Shown: positions 10,510 to 23,129 of the stretch, piece after piece
How positions within the stretch are numbered: position 1 is the stretch's first letter
Layout of the letters: each line of letters opens with the position of its first letter
Assembly: GCA_015956445.1 (NCBI GenBank)
Contig: WIUZ02000006.1
Coordinates: forward strand, 1,364,001-1,428,000
Direction of reading: 5' to 3'
Origin: Thelephora terrestris
Lineage: Eukaryota > Basidiomycota > Agaricomycetes > Thelephorales > Thelephoraceae
DNA: 64,000 bases
Position numbers and translations under genes: made by a program
The notes under the pieces: generated by a model
Seen by the model: only the letters and a program-made list of their open reading frames with translations
The model's database searches: none
What the model was told of the DNA's origin: nothing

Positions 10510-13132
10510 GAGGCTGCAGGCTGAGCTGCGGAGGTCAAGTGTAGATGCCCGCTCCTGCGCACTTGGGAGTGACGAGTTGAGAGCGTGAGGGACTAGGAAG
10601 TTTCGGGATAACCCTTTGAATCGGGCAAAAATTTGATGTGGGACTCGAACGCGTCGCTTATCAAATCCAGGCTCAAGGCCTTCCGAGAATTCCGCAGGTT
10701 ACGCCACACAACGGATAAGTGAGCACATGTATACATTAACTATTAGGGATAAGCAAAGAGTCCCATAAAAACCGACTGGACCTGGACGGAAGAGTGAAAA
10801 GAGCGTGACTGCAAGGGTTTGAGGAAAACCTCTTGGTTCGTGATTCTCATGTGTTCCGAGATAGACCGACCTCAGGCTAGAGATTAGAATTGAAAGGGAT
10901 GCCAAACCCTCTATCTAAGCTCACAGCCCATGGCAACGGTACGCACTGGCTCGACCAATGACAACGGGTAACTGCAAAACCTGCCCCAAAGGGTGAGAGC
11001 GCATACAATTGGATAACCTGAAAGCACCGCTGAATGAGGGGTTGTCGGTGGATAATCCTGGCACCCATTGAACGCCTCCGACGCGGAGATCTTAAGCTAC
11101 TACCCCATAAGTTTTATGATAAAGAAAAAGGCAAGTAGAAATTTATCTTACTGATCCGAAAAACAGGGCAATCTCATCTTCCTCGATCTTTACCCATTCT
11201 GTAACGCGTATAAGGGCGGTTCCCCACACATAATGGTACCGGATTCAGTAAGAAGGTCGGGGGAAAACGAGGGGCTCCAGCCACCAGATATCGAGTTCGG
11301 CTTGACGCCGTAGACGCCGATGGAAGTGCTGCCAACCGACTCTCTCAACCCTTCTTGATTCCTGGTCTTCTTCCTCAGGCCCAATCTCGAAGACGCCGAG
11401 ATTGGTCTCCTTGTGCCTATGACGTGTAACGATTTAAGATATCAAGATTCCAGGTGTCAACCGAAGAACGGACGCGGTGGTCGATCGAGTGTTCATCACG
11501 ACCTGCGAAATCGATCGTCAACGAGTATATAGTCCGATCGTTATCATAGACGGGACGCTCGCACGGGGAGGGGCCGCGATGGAACTGGTGTGATGGTGGC
11601 AGCGAAGCGAGGGTGGTGATGGGAAGACCAGACCCGCGGCCTCATGATCGTGTGCACGGCGCTAGGTGTCTAGGCGGGAAGACCGCTGTGAGGCATCGCG
11701 AACGAAATCAACGATTCCCCTTCAATTATCATCAGTCGGCATCGCAGGAAGGGAAGAGTTCTGTGCCAACACACGCGAGCAAGGCAAGGGCGGGAAAGTA
11801 CCAAAGCGTCGAGAGGAAGCTGTGGAACGTCTGCATCGAGGCTAGAATCAGAAAAGGCAAACGAACTCCTCACCATAGGCCTGGGGGTAACTCAGCAACC
11901 ACCGCAACGTACGGTCAGTTGGATTCTCTCAGACATCCTTGATAGGGGCCCAGCACAATTCAGTGGCTGATAATATCAACGCCGGAAGGTACCCAAAACG
12001 ACACACAATAGGTTTGAGGCTAAAGTTCGGTTAATCCAAAATTTGCTGTCAAATGGCAAAAGCCCTCACCAAATTGGCTGATAATTCATGCCGTTAGCTT
12101 CAGCTGGGAGATAGAAAGGCAAACAAACGCACGGTCCTCGAGAGTCCTCGAGCTTCGAGCAAGAATATCCATAATCAAGAAGGCCCACATGTGAAAGTGT
12201 TCACGAACGCCCTACATAGGTGGAAAGCCAAGCCCTCGTTTGCAGGTTATCGCGTTAGTCTCCTGGGATGGTCCTGTCCCACACCCACCGGGGACATTCC
12301 CCCTTCCGTACGCGCACCAATCGCTTGGCCCCATGGAGCCAATCCAGTGACACGACAGGATGTCGATAATCCACGGGGGGTGTAAAACCACAGTACCTTA
12401 GCTCAGGTACCACTGCGATCTGACGGACCAATGTTTTCGCCAGCCAAATCCGAGGAACCCGCAAGGATCAAAGGAGAGCACCACCTGACTCCCGCATGTA
12501 GTTCCTATATATCGCTGAGGCGGCCGCGTGAGGTTCAGGCGTTCGGTCGTCCCACCTGACGACGGGGGAAGGGAGAAGGTGAATTGGTGCACTTCGGTCG
12601 CAACGCTTCGCCTGGTAAGGTTCTGATCCGTGAGCATCTCTTCCCCAGGGGGTTGAAACGTGGATGACCCCAGTGACTAGAACTCATGCCCAACGTCAAT
12701 CGGCGCCAGTAGTGATGAAGCCCCGACCGCTGTCGTGATAGTGCTTCGGGGAGTTGACTATACCCTTCAATCGAAAGGGCCCCGAGCAGCTGGGCACCAG
12801 GGACTTGAGACACATTCCGCAAGCCGCCTAAAACCCCGCGTACTTGATGACTCTCCTTGCAGAGCGATAATACAGGAACAAGCGGTGGATACAGGCTGTG
12901 ATTCCTAGCTAGAAGTCCGCTGATGTTCCTGAACAAGGGCAGAGATAACGAGATGAATGTGGGAATTTTTTTCGCTTCCGATGGGGCTCCATGAGTGAAG
13001 GCCATTCCGAAAAGACCTATGCTTAGGTGGGTGCTATCGACACACGAATTCAACTTCTTGGCAACTTGGCGCGCAACCTTCGTCGACCGAGCGGAACGTC
13101 GATTACACAGTCCATACAACATTGAGAAGTAA
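10510..13132. other. 2.6 kb without a recognisable gene
   Basis: This intergenic region lies between divergent upstream sequence of glycogenin and the 3' end of CWC25. The longest open frame (minus, 12535-13167, 210 codons) overlaps the CWC25 end and has no recognisable motif; smaller frames look random. A CTCGAG-rich inverted stretch lies at about 12137-12160. I saw no tRNA with a proper cloverleaf. A non-coding RNA or an undetected multi-exon gene cannot be excluded. Confidence 0.4.
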
Positions 13133-14425
13133 CTAATCGATACTAGAAACGAGGCCAGCGCGTCCACGTCGTAACCGATCCCCCAAATCTCCGGAACCGC
13201 CGAACACCTTCTTCTGCTCCTGGTTCAAGAAACCACCTGCCCCCTTGGATTTGGCGCGAAGTGTTTGCTCCAACTCCAACTCGCGCTTCTCTTGCTCAAG
13301 GAGCTTCTTCAGGTGTTCCTGGCGCTCACTCGACATTTCCGTGGCATTCGATGACATTGCAGCCAACCGCGCCGCCCGGTCTTGCTCAGGTTGAGTCTGA
13401 GTTGTTGTAGGGGGTGGACTGACCCTCGACCTCTTTGGCGGTGGGGCCCGTCGGGGTGGAGTTTGGCTTCGTTGTCGCTTCCGATCGTCGTAGCGTGGTG
13501 GAGACCTGTCACGACCCCGTCGAGAGTAGGGAGCCTCTCCAGAGTCGTCAGACCGCGGCCATTGTCGCACATCGTCTTCTGATCTTCGTCGTCGAGAGGA
13601 ATCATAAGGGCTGCGATCTCGTCCATGTCGACGATCCTCCCTCGGCGAATACGAAGGAGATCTCCGCCTCGAGCGTTGGGAATAAGGACTCGATGAGCGC
13701 CTCGAGCGCAAGTAGTCGTCCCTTGGCAGATGGCGCGGTGGGCTCCGGGAGCGGTCGTCAGACCGATGTTTACCCTTGTCTTTGTGTTTCTTTTTGTCCT
13801 TCTTATCCTTCTTTACCTTCATCCCGTTCTTCTCCTGAAGCTGCTTTAGCCGCAACGGGTTGGACATAAGAGCTTGATAAGCAGCCTGTTCCTGTTGCTT
13901 GATAGCAAGCAGAGGATCTTCTCGGACCTTGGCGGCGGTATCACGCGCGGTATTTGCGAACTGCGTAGCAATAAAAGCCTTGTGCGAGGCGCCGACCTTT
14001 GGATGCAAATTAGTCACCATGTCGTTGACACAGGAAGTGAACTTACCTTGTCATTCTCATCGCCCGTGAGGATCTTATCGACTCTCTTTTTCCCCAATAG
14101 GTAGTCTTCGAGGTCGTTCGCTGAAGGCCCGCTCCCTGTCGCCGGTGTAGAATACATCCATTCTAGTTTCTCCTGCCGTTTCTTCCCCGTTTGTTCCTCT
14201 TGTAGTCGTTGAAGCTCCTGAAGCTGTCGTTCTTCTTCCTTCTCCTTTCGAAGTTGGTCCAATTTCTTCTTCTCTTCAAGCTAAAGCAATAGACGTAAGT
14301 CTCTTTCCAGGGTGAAGAGTGGAGACAGAGCGCACAGCCTTCTTTTCTTCGAGCCAGACCCGCTCCTGGTTCTTCAACAGGAGCGGGTGCCAGGACTTTT
14401 TCATGTTCAAGTCGCCGCCACCCAT
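13133..14425 (-). CDS. CWC25: Pre-mRNA splicing factor CWC25
   Basis: Role: joins the activated spliceosome and is needed for the first catalytic step. Seen: ATG at 14425 gives [20 protein letters not shown], the N-terminal signature of CWC25 (G-DLN-KKSWHP). Exon 1 runs on to [10 protein letters not shown]; a GTGCGC..TAG intron joins it to [19 protein letters not shown], then LEWMYSTP and a second intron starting GTAAGT after GDENDK. The next segment, [15 protein letters not shown], begins the last exon. The C-terminal half is an Arg/Ser-rich region ([25 protein letters not shown]), as in longer fungal CWC25 proteins, and ends in a charged helix. It stops at 13133-13135. The neighbour at 14613 is divergently transcribed with under 200 bp between ATGs, so they may share a promoter. 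Confidence 0.9.
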
Positions 14426-14612
14426 CTTGAATTATTGTCAAATTAACGAGAGATGCAAGGTGGGTCGGAAGGAAGGGTGGGAGGGAAGAGGTCCGCAGCC
14501 GTTGATGATGGTGGCTGGCAAGGGTGGCAAGGTGACACGTGCCTCGTGTCTACCGTTTCTCTTCAACACCCTTTCACCGTTCCTACCCAAAGGTCGCGCA
14601 CCGACCGCAGCG

Positions 14613-15574
14613 ATGTCCGTGGAGCCAGACAGGGAACAACTCCTAAGTGACGATGGGCTGGACTCTCCATTAGAGCCGATGTTCGTGCCCATTTTCTTTT
14701 ACTGCGCGTGATATCCTTCGGTTGACCAACATCAGGCCTTTGCCAGCCCAACCCGGTCGATATACGCCCTGACGAAGAAAGAGATTACCCAAGGGATTGC
14801 TAACCGATTCGTGCACTCGAGAGTGTATATCATCCTCTATTTGTCGATGACCGCTCTATCCGTTACGACGATAGCCCTGAGCATCACAGATGGTTGCCCT
14901 GGACTGGCCTTCTACGTTCTCGAAATAATCATCAACACGAGCATGATCGTTGAAGTGGGGATACGCTTCGTTGCATTCGGAAGGGTGAGTGATATCATAA
15001 TGCTCATAAACCCGGCTTGAGAACCGCTTATCATATGGCTTGTGTGCCTTGCGACCCGGGATGCAGCAATTCTGGAAGTCTCCGTTCAACATAATGGACC
15101 TCATCATCACCGCGATATGCGCGGTAACCATCCTCGTGATCTTCTTCGCTGGCTGCGGTTCGACGAGCAAAGAAGAGGAGTTGCTCGACACATTGCTGCT
15201 CGTTGCGCGGAATGTGCTACAATTTGTACGGCTGGCGTCTGTCATGAGACAGTGAGTGTTTGAGATTTAGGCTGCCTGATTAGGATCACTCCGGCGTATA
15301 AGATTGTGATTACTGAGCTTTCGGCCGCAGATCCGGTCAATCGATATTTTCTCAACCGAAGCCAATTGACCTCAGGAGTGGGCGAGCGAACCTTGACATT
15401 GATATCGAGGGTGATGAAGAGGATGATGAATTGGGAAGGCCACTCATCAACGATGGTGTGCTCTTTGATGCAACGAGCCGTCACCCGACTTCGAATGCCG
15501 CCAGTCCGATGCCCCGCGCAGTTCAGGCCGCGCAGGAGAGGGGTACGGAAGACGTTTGGGCCGAGCTCGGGTGA
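14613..15574 (+). CDS. Voltage-sensor-like four-helix membrane protein
   Basis: Seen: ATG at 14613 (MSVEPDREQLLSDDGLDSP). Introns at 14685-14735, 14995-15066 and 15252-15330 all have GT..AG ends and keep frame. The membrane core has helices VYIILYLSMTALSVTTIALS, GLAFYVLEIIINTSMIVEVG, FNIMDLIITAICAVTILVIF and a fourth with periodic basic residues (LLLVARNVLQFVRLASVMRQ). IRFVAFGRQFWKSPFNIMDL joins helices 2 and 3. Established: this layout is that of the ion-transport voltage-sensor fold without a pore; conserved fungal proteins of this size exist and are uncharacterised. The acidic C-terminal tail (DIDIEGDEEDDELG) is likely cytosolic. Only two or three basic residues sit in helix 4, so voltage sensing or proton conduction is inference. 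Confidence 0.75.
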
Positions 15575-15946
15575 ATGGAGCACGAGGAGAACGGTGCCGC
15601 GTTGCATTGTGCTGTTTTTGAGCGTATGTTGTCCCACCCTATGTGGCTATTGACACCGCCGTATGTATTAGATTTTCACTTCTGAATGGAGTAACATTCC
15701 GGCTAGACATCTCGCTACTACCGTCGTTTCTGTCTTCCTTCTTAGCGAGTTGATGGCAATCAGACACCCCGGACGTAACCCGTTACACCCAGGTTGTCTC
15801 ACAACTTTCTCTTGCTCCAGCAGAGACTCCGGCCAACACCCATGTCCCACCCCTCCTTCACATAGCCCCCGCCAATTTGTTTCCGACATTCTGTTTGTAC
15901 AGTTTCTACTCTCTTCACCAGCTTTGCCGCCTGTTCCAACGTATCT

Positions 15947-18728
15947 ATGAATTCTCCATATTTGCAGTCGCCGACATCCAGTCACTGGTGGTCTCGCTCC
16001 AGGTCTTCCTCGAAACTAGCCAAGGAGAAGCCGTCAGAAGTCTCGACGCCATCCCGCACGTACACCCCTCTGCAAGCAGACATCCTCGTCCCCGATCAGC
16101 CACCAAAGCAGTCCTCCATGTTCGGGAATTTCACTTCTGTCATTCGCCTTAAACCGAAGAAGAATGTCCATAACATCGCAATCCAAGACCCTCCAAAGGC
16201 CCCCTCTCCGCTCATTATCCCACCATCCAACTCTTCCGAGCCTTATGGACCACTCACTTCGAGACCGTACTCGAAAGCCGTATCTGCTGTCACAGTTACC
16301 GACGACGATTCCATCGAGCCAAAAACGCCTCTAGACCTCCATCTGACGTACCAAAAGTCTCTCGTCGGCTCGGACCCTTTTGCTGCCACAACCGGGGTGA
16401 TCTTCTCGTCCAAAGAACCCCAGTCTTTCGACCAGCTCTTTGTTGCCCCTGATTCCCACGTGATCAACAGCACCCCCGCCTCACCAGTTTCTCCCCAGAG
16501 AACGCACAGACGCCATCGTACTACCAATCCTAATGCCTCACGAGAACGGCTCGTATCTGAAGCAACAGCACCAACGCACAGGCCCATTGTGACTGTCCGG
16601 TGGGTCGTGCTCACGTCATCGTCTCAATTTTCCGATCGCCTTCTCATCTTTGTTTCACAGAACGCAGCCTGACGTGCTTACCGCACGATTCAATCCACGG
16701 ACACTGAAAGTGTCCATGAACGACGTTCCCACTCCGAGTCCAGCCACCTCTAGTCCCGATTCTGCTACGATGCCTGCGACTAACGGCCGATCGAAGAGCA
16801 GAGCCTCTGACGGGCCCCGCCCACACACTCGGCCAAGGGGTATGACCGATAACACTGGAATACGGCCTTCCCTACGAAAAGACGTCGATCGACCCCCGCT
16901 CACCCACAAGTCCTCATTCTCGCGTTCCATTATCACGCCTCCAGAGACAAAACCTCCATCGCAAGAGCTACCGCCTGTCCCTTCCCTCAAATACCTCTCC
17001 ACGTTACCCAGTTCCGATAGGTCACCTTTACATCCTGCTTCCTCCTCCTCCAGCCTCTCATTCGCCTCGCCCCCCGAGTACGACTCCTTGTCCAAGGACG
17101 TCAGCTTAGAGGAGAGGCGTCTGCAGAGCATTCTCGAACAGGCCAAAGTTCCCTCAGAACCCAGAACGAAATCTCCGACTCGGGTTTTACGCGGGGCGCT
17201 CAATTCACCTTCCTCCAAACGGTCAGCACCATCTGACGATTATACGGAATCGCTTAAGAAGGTGCCCTCGCAACGGTCTCTCCATACCAAGTTTACGGGA
17301 TCTCTTTCTACATATCCTGATGATCGAGCCTTCGGCGTTGATGACTCTCCGGGACCGACCAAGTTCCTGAAGAAACAGCGGTCATTCCATTACCCGCGGG
17401 TTCCCGTGCCGCCAGTGGTGGTTCCGTACCTGAGACATGCTACTTCGTTTACCCCTAGCGAAGCGTCTGTGTCGCAACCAGCGGAGTCGCCAAAGAGCAA
17501 GGAAAAGGAGAAGAAACGGGAGAGCACTGCCTCTCTATCGAGGCGACGGTTCTTGCCTGGGTCCATAAGCCGAAACTCTTCTCAGATGGCCACCTTCACT
17601 TTCGACGATGACACTGGATCCATTATTATCCCGCCTTCCGAACTTGAAAGGTGTGATAAGAGTTTATCCCCACGGCTCTCCAACCCCTTCGGGTCTCCTG
17701 GAGTCGAGTCAATGATGTTGCCGGCGACGTCTGCATTCTATGACGATCTTGCGAGCAGCCCGACAGCCGGATCTCATTTTCCGCAATCCGCGGAGGCTCA
17801 GCCACAGGATACGGGGCCGCAACAAATCTTGTCCCCGGCTCAGCTGCTCCAATTAGAGGAAATGCTGGGGAATGACGATTCGGATGTGTCGACGAACCCA
17901 TCCAATCGTACCAGTCCTGCAGAACTCAGTTCGCCCACTGACCCGTCGCCTGTCGACCCTCCGCCATTTGAGGAGTTCGGCTTCCGTAATACATTCCCGA
18001 GAAAGAAGGGCTCGTGGACTGATTCGATTATCTCTTCATCGACGATCTTTTCTAACTCACCCTCGGACAAGATCATGTTTCCCGACAGGGTGGAGACCGG
18101 CTCAACACTCTCGTTTTTTGATCAACACCAGCATTCAGGCTATCGCCCTAGAACGGCCTCTGGCTCTGGTAACCTTGATTCGAATCCGTCGATGACGCAC
18201 AATCACTCTACCTTTGCCTCGTCCTCCCAGTCGACATTCTCGATGGGGCTGGGCATCGAATCGACATTTGGTATTGAGCCTACTCAACCTCTAAGCGGGT
18301 TGACGCCCCCTCCTAGAAGACGACCCAAGACCGCTAGCACGACGAGTACGAAGAGTCAGGGTTGTCGTGAAAGCACGGCTCACATACAACCGCTTTCGCC
18401 TCCCCCTCCGCGGAGAAACACCACATCCACGTTAACGTCAAGTCTGTCAACATCAACTCGTTCTTCTCCAACACCTTCACCAAAGTCACCGCCCTCTTCG
18501 TTCAAGAACGATCCCCCGACGAGATCAATCATGAAGAAACCCTCTTTCCTTGAAATAGACGACGACCCGATAGCCGACGCGAGGACGAGGGCTCAAGTTA
18601 TGGCCAGCGGCGACAATCACCAACGGAACATATCGATATCATCGATCAATGATAGTTTCCTGGATCTGGGGCGCGAAAACAACTCTTTCGATACCATCAG
18701 GACGCTGAGCGTGGAGGGCCCTGGTTAG
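15947..18728 (+). CDS. Large Ser/Pro-rich disordered protein, unknown
   Basis: Seen: ATG 15947 opens MNSPYLQSPTSSHWWSRS. A single intron at 16600-16660 joins ..RPIVTVR to TQPDVLTARFNPRTLKVSM. The combined product is about 907 residues and almost wholly low complexity, rich in Ser, Pro and Thr with many SP/TP sites (for example SPKSPPSSF, TPSPKSPP). Short more-conserved-looking islands are LSPAQLLQLEEMLGNDD and SIMKKPSFLEIDDD. There is no catalytic domain, signal peptide or membrane segment. Inference: a phospho-regulated scaffold or signalling protein. It could be fused to the preceding membrane-protein gene in some annotations, but a stop at 15572-15574 and about 370 bp separate them. It converges on SLA2. 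Confidence 0.7.
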
Positions 18729-19176
18729 GCGATTTATACCTCTCATTAATCATCGTTTCGACCCTGCGCCCATTTCTACTCCGCTCCGTTCTTACTTATA
18801 TTCGTTCTCGGAATCCTCGAAATCACGTATTCTGCTGGGTTTTCCTTGTACTATAGTTCCTCCCTTGCTTTCCGTGTTCATACCCGTCGCTTTTCTCGTT
18901 TGGTCTGCAATTCCCTAATTCTGTCCCTCCAAACACTTGCTCTCTTCGTCACAGTTCCCTCCTTCGTTTTATTTTCTACACCGGCCACGTTCGCACGTAT
19001 CGCGTCCCTCGTTTCGCTCTTCACGATCCTAACACAAGACTCCACCCGACTTCGTCAGGAAGCAGGGCTTGTACAAAGGTTTTAGACACATAACGGCTGT
19101 GGAATCACTACTCTGTAAATGGAAGTAAATAAAGCGCACGGACTGGAATTCGTAATAAAAAAAACAATAACACAAT
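18729..19176. other. 3' flanks of two convergent genes
   Basis: This 448 bp stretch lies between the stop of the Ser/Pro-rich gene and the stop of SLA2. It is pyrimidine-rich on the plus strand; an AATAAA at about 19126 could serve as a poly(A) signal for the plus-strand gene. No coding region is supported. Confidence 0.5.
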
Positions 19177-22100
19177 CTATTCCTCGTATTGATGATACCC
19201 GGCACGCCTCATCTGTCCCAACCTGTGACGAGCAGTACCAAGGTGTTTCTCCAGCCTAAGGATCTCCGCCTGCTGCTCTAGTTCGGCCCTCTTGAACTCC
19301 AAATCTGCCATCTTGCTGTAATCGACATCTTCCGCCGCGGCCTGTTTCGCGGTGATGGCTTTGACCTGTTTCACCAACGCCTTGCACGCCTCCGTGACAG
19401 CCTTAGCGGCCAACTCCAACTTCTCCTGCGTTTTCGACATCAGATTAGCCTTGACACGCGAGGCGGCAACGAGCTGCGCCGTCGCAGCCGCGACTTCGTT
19501 CGAAGCGACGATAAGCTGCTCCAACGAGTGAGTGCCAGAAATAACACCATCGGCGCTCTCGATAAGCAAGTTTGTCGCGAACGCCACAGAGCGCGCGGCA
19601 GAGATGAGACCCTCCGTCCACCGATTGTGCTTCTTGTAGAATTGCTGAGTCGTGCTGGATCCCTTGCCTTCTGCGACGATCTCGTGTTGAGAGTCGGTAG
19701 CGGCCTTGATGAGGCGGGCGATCGCGCTGGTGATCGCCAAAGCCGCATTGAGGATAGAATCGTGGACCTGAAGGTCGACAGCATCGTATCTGGAGGAGTC
19801 ACGGGGTCTGGACATGAGTTTTTGGAGACGTTCAGTAGCCGCCTCAATCGCCCGAGCTGCACCCATCATCTCCTGTTCGACGAGGTCTCCTAGATCGCCG
19901 TTCGTCTTCAGAGCGCCGGCCTTTCCACCCTTCGGCACAAGGCTGTCAACCGTTTCCGATAGTCGAAGCAGGGCGCTGCGGACTTCGGAGTTATTCCTCA
20001 TGGCAACGTCTTTACGTTGCGTGGGCTGCAACAGATCGAGCTTGTAGGACTGGAGATTGAGGAACAAACGAAGCCCAACGTCACCGGCATTCTTGGCAAC
20101 GGACACTAATTTGTCAGAAGCGTCGTCGCTTATAAGACGTGTGACACCCTTGGTGTTAATCAATACGTCAGAGAGCGACTGTGCCAACTCGTTGGCGGTC
20201 TTGATGACCTCGACGTGATCCCCGCCAACGTCACCGCCAAGGTGGAGGAGGAAGACGGTCGCGAACTCCGTGGCATTGTTCGTTGCCTTCTCGATCATGG
20301 AAAGCGTGTATTCCGGCGTCGAGTTCAAATTTCCAGCCTGGGTGGGCGACTCCAGCTCGTAAATGGCTTCGTCAACTTTTTGAACGCACGCCTGGAGGAT
20401 GGAGTCTGATGGCAAATTAATCAATAGTAATGACAGCAACAGAGTAAGGCGCTTACCAATGATCTGATTGAGTTTCTTCCTGTTATCGAGGATCAGGGTG
20501 TCGATCTGCGCGTTTGTGGATTCCACTGCAATGCCCTGCGTCTAAAAGCCAGTAAATCCAAGACAAAGCGGAGAGGCAAAGTAATCTTACTTGTTGAGCC
20601 TCAGAGAGTTGCTGGATAGTGTGGTCCATTCCCTCTTGGAGGATGGCAATCTCCTGGTCCTTCTCGTCACGTAACCGCTCCAACACCGCCGACGAAGAGT
20701 CCAACTTGCTGAACAAATCGTCGATTTGGATTTGTTTCGCCTGGAAAATCAAGAAGCATTTAGATGTTAAAACATGCGGCGTCACCTCTCAAAAACCTAC
20801 TCGTAGCGAGTCTTCTAATTCTTGGACTTGTCTGTTGTACTTTGACAGGACGTGAGAAACCTCGGAGCTCTTTGACCTTGCCGCATCCTCGGCGCGTTCG
20901 TTCGAGAAGTTGATCTCGCGTCGGAGCCTGTCGAGTTCATCCTTGTGGGAAGACTTTTGCCTGTCCAATTCGAATCGCGCCCTATCCCGCTCGCGAATCA
21001 TATCGGCCAATTCGAGGTTCTTCGCGTTGAGGTTCTTTTCCATCCTCTCCATTTTATCAATGGCCTCCTGCGCTGAGTTAGCCTTGAGTTGGAACTGCTT
21101 GAACTTGGAGAGCATGTCCAAGTGTTCCGTCCGCAATTGACTGTAGAGCTTCGCGAGGGCTTCGTACTTGTTCCGCCAGGTGTTGACTTGATCTTGTAGT
21201 TGCCTGATTAATTCGTCCTTGGAAGCCAACTGTGAACCGACGTTGATCGCCGCACTGTTGAGCTCCTGCTCGAGAGCTTTAACCCTCTAAAGGTTTGTCG
21301 CCGTGAGTACAACGTCCCTCAGACAAGGAGAATAGGTACTATACCCGGTCATATTGCTCTAACATCAGTTGATCCCGTTCGAACTGTCCCCTCAGCGCCA
21401 GAACTTCCCGCTCTAGAGAGTGGACCTGGTCGGCAGCCTGATTATTGAGCTGCATCATTTGTGATTGCCTCAGCTGTTCTTGTGCCAGCCTCTCCTGTTC
21501 TTGCTGCAATAACTGTCTCTGCTCGAACTCCCGCTGTTGTTGGGCATCGAGTTCAGCACGCCTCCTTGCTTCTTCCTCCTGAGCCGCACGCAAAGCGGCT
21601 TGCTGATCCTCGTATTCTTTGAGCATGCGAGCCTGCTCATCCATTTCTGCGGCGCTGACGACTGGGGTGGCTGGAGGAGGCGTCTTTGCCTTGACCGTTG
21701 AGGGTCGTGCGGGGAGGCTGGGAGCATCGCCACTATCGAGGAGATTCGGTGGTTCCTATGCAAAGTCTAAGCCAGCAAGATCTGGAGGAATTGGCTATCG
21801 CCCGTACCTGGGCAAGTTTGGGCACATTGATAAGTCCAGTGAGGTATTTGAGGTTAGAACATTCGTAATAGAATTTACGGAGGTTGTGGTGTTGCGAAGA
21901 GTAACGCCCCCTCAAAGGTTCGAGCGCGTCGTGGTCGTTTGTCCCTTTGAAGAATATACCATCAGATGAGTCGATGAAGAAGGATGGGAAAGAACATACG
22001 CCTGTGCATCGCTCTCAACATGCTTGTGATAAACCTGTATATGCCCCAACTCTCCTTCACGAGAGGAACGAGTGCGCTGATCCGACATTCGTTGTTGACG

Positions 22101-22976
22101 GATTGACCGAAATGGGAAAATATCATCCTCTGGAATGAGTCTATCTGTTCTTGCAGGTTCATCAAGTCTGAAATAGTCTCGTAACTGGAATCGGATCAGT
22201 GAAATGCGCGAGGATCTTGAATTGACTAGAAATACCCTTCATTGGGATCGTCGATTCCCTTCAACGTAACGTATTCCTCGTATTCAAACAGACCATTGAA
22301 CTCTGGCCGAAGACGATGAAACCTTAGTTTAGCCAAAATGAATTGAACGTAGGTGCGGATGAGGGGACCATAGCCTGCCGGGCAGTTCGGAAATCAGAGG
22401 AAGTAGCGCTAAAAGGACGGTGTAAAAGCTGACCTCGGGCAGTGTCATGACCGACTGTCCTGGCACACGTCTCTAGCCATCCGGTTTGCCCGTGGGCTTC
22501 CTTAATAGTCTGTATTTCAAGCTTAGGTTTGTTGAAGTTGATTGTGCCCGATGGGACGTACGACTGGATGTCCTTCTTGAATGACCTTATGTGCGGTGAT
22601 CAGGGCCTTGAATGTTTGGATTTCATCGGACAGGATTGGCTGGACGCGCAGGCCCGTCCAGAACGAGATCGAGGAGTGGTAGTCCCAGGTGTAGACGATG
22701 CATTCTGAAAAGCGTGATCAACTGGAGACCTGGCTGAGAGCGTCACGACCACGTACTTCTGACGTGTTTCTGTTTCGGAGCAGACTCTTCAGGACTGGTG
22801 GCCTTCTTGATGTGAACTACCAGCTCGCCCTCCGCTTTGTCCTTGTCAACTGGCCGGGTGGGATAGTGGACTTCATCATCCTCGTACGGATTACCTCTCC
22901 CTCCAGAAGGCCACTGCCGAGACCTGGAGAACCGGATTAAACGTGGGAGGTTCGAAAACCGATAGGTAGCTTACAT
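19177..22976 (-). CDS. SLA2: SLA2/END4 (Hip1R family) endocytic actin adaptor
   Basis: Role: links clathrin-coated pits and PtdIns(4,5)P2 to actin during endocytosis. Seen: an N-terminal ANTH domain (VVHIKKATSPEESAPKQKHV, CIVYTWDYHSSISFWTGLRV, TFKALITAHKVIQEGHP, KEAHGQTGWLETCARTVG). A Gln/Glu-rich central coiled coil follows (EEEARRRAELDAQQQREFEQ) with further coils, and a C-terminal I/LWEQ (THATCH) actin-binding module (ALAITSAIARLIKAATDSQ, LIVASNEVAAATAQLVAASR) ending GYHQYEE. About ten introns of 45-60 bp keep frame. The likely start is unusual: AT at 22976-22975 is followed by an intron (22974-22924), and the G of ATG is the first base of exon 2, giving MSRQWPSGG. Unspliced, the frame has no ATG before a stop. 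Confidence 0.92.
22924..22974 (-). other. Intron that appears to split the SLA2 start codon
   Basis: The intron begins GTAAGC and ends CTCCAG. Exon 1 ends ..GCGAT and exon 2 begins GTCTCGGCAG. Splicing creates ATG TCT CGG in the ANTH frame. Reading straight through gives ATG TAA and no later ATG in that frame before the ANTH domain. Confidence 0.55.
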
Positions 22977-23129
22977 CGCTTTGACGAGGAAACTAAGGTG
23001 GTGGAGGTCGAAAGTAGGAAGTCTAGTCCGCGCAGTTAGCCTGGGGCCCTGGGCTGCGGGGTTGGCTGAGCGCGGCCGATCAGTCTCGTTATCGTGGGAA
23101 TGCGCATCTGATCCTGGCTCACGGTGACC

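Noticed and set aside
12535-13167. 210-codon minus-strand open frame as a gene
   Set aside because: No recognisable motif, overlaps the CWC25 3' end, and composition looks random; no splice or promoter support.
19177-22976. SLA2 as a marker for a mating-type locus
   Set aside because: SLA2 flanks MAT in many ascomycetes, but no homeodomain, alpha-box, pheromone or receptor gene is near, and the window looks basidiomycete.
23124-23129. GTG two codons upstream as the FRG1 start
   Set aside because: The ATG at 23130 follows immediately and gives the expected N-terminus; the pseudogene copy also begins at this ATG.
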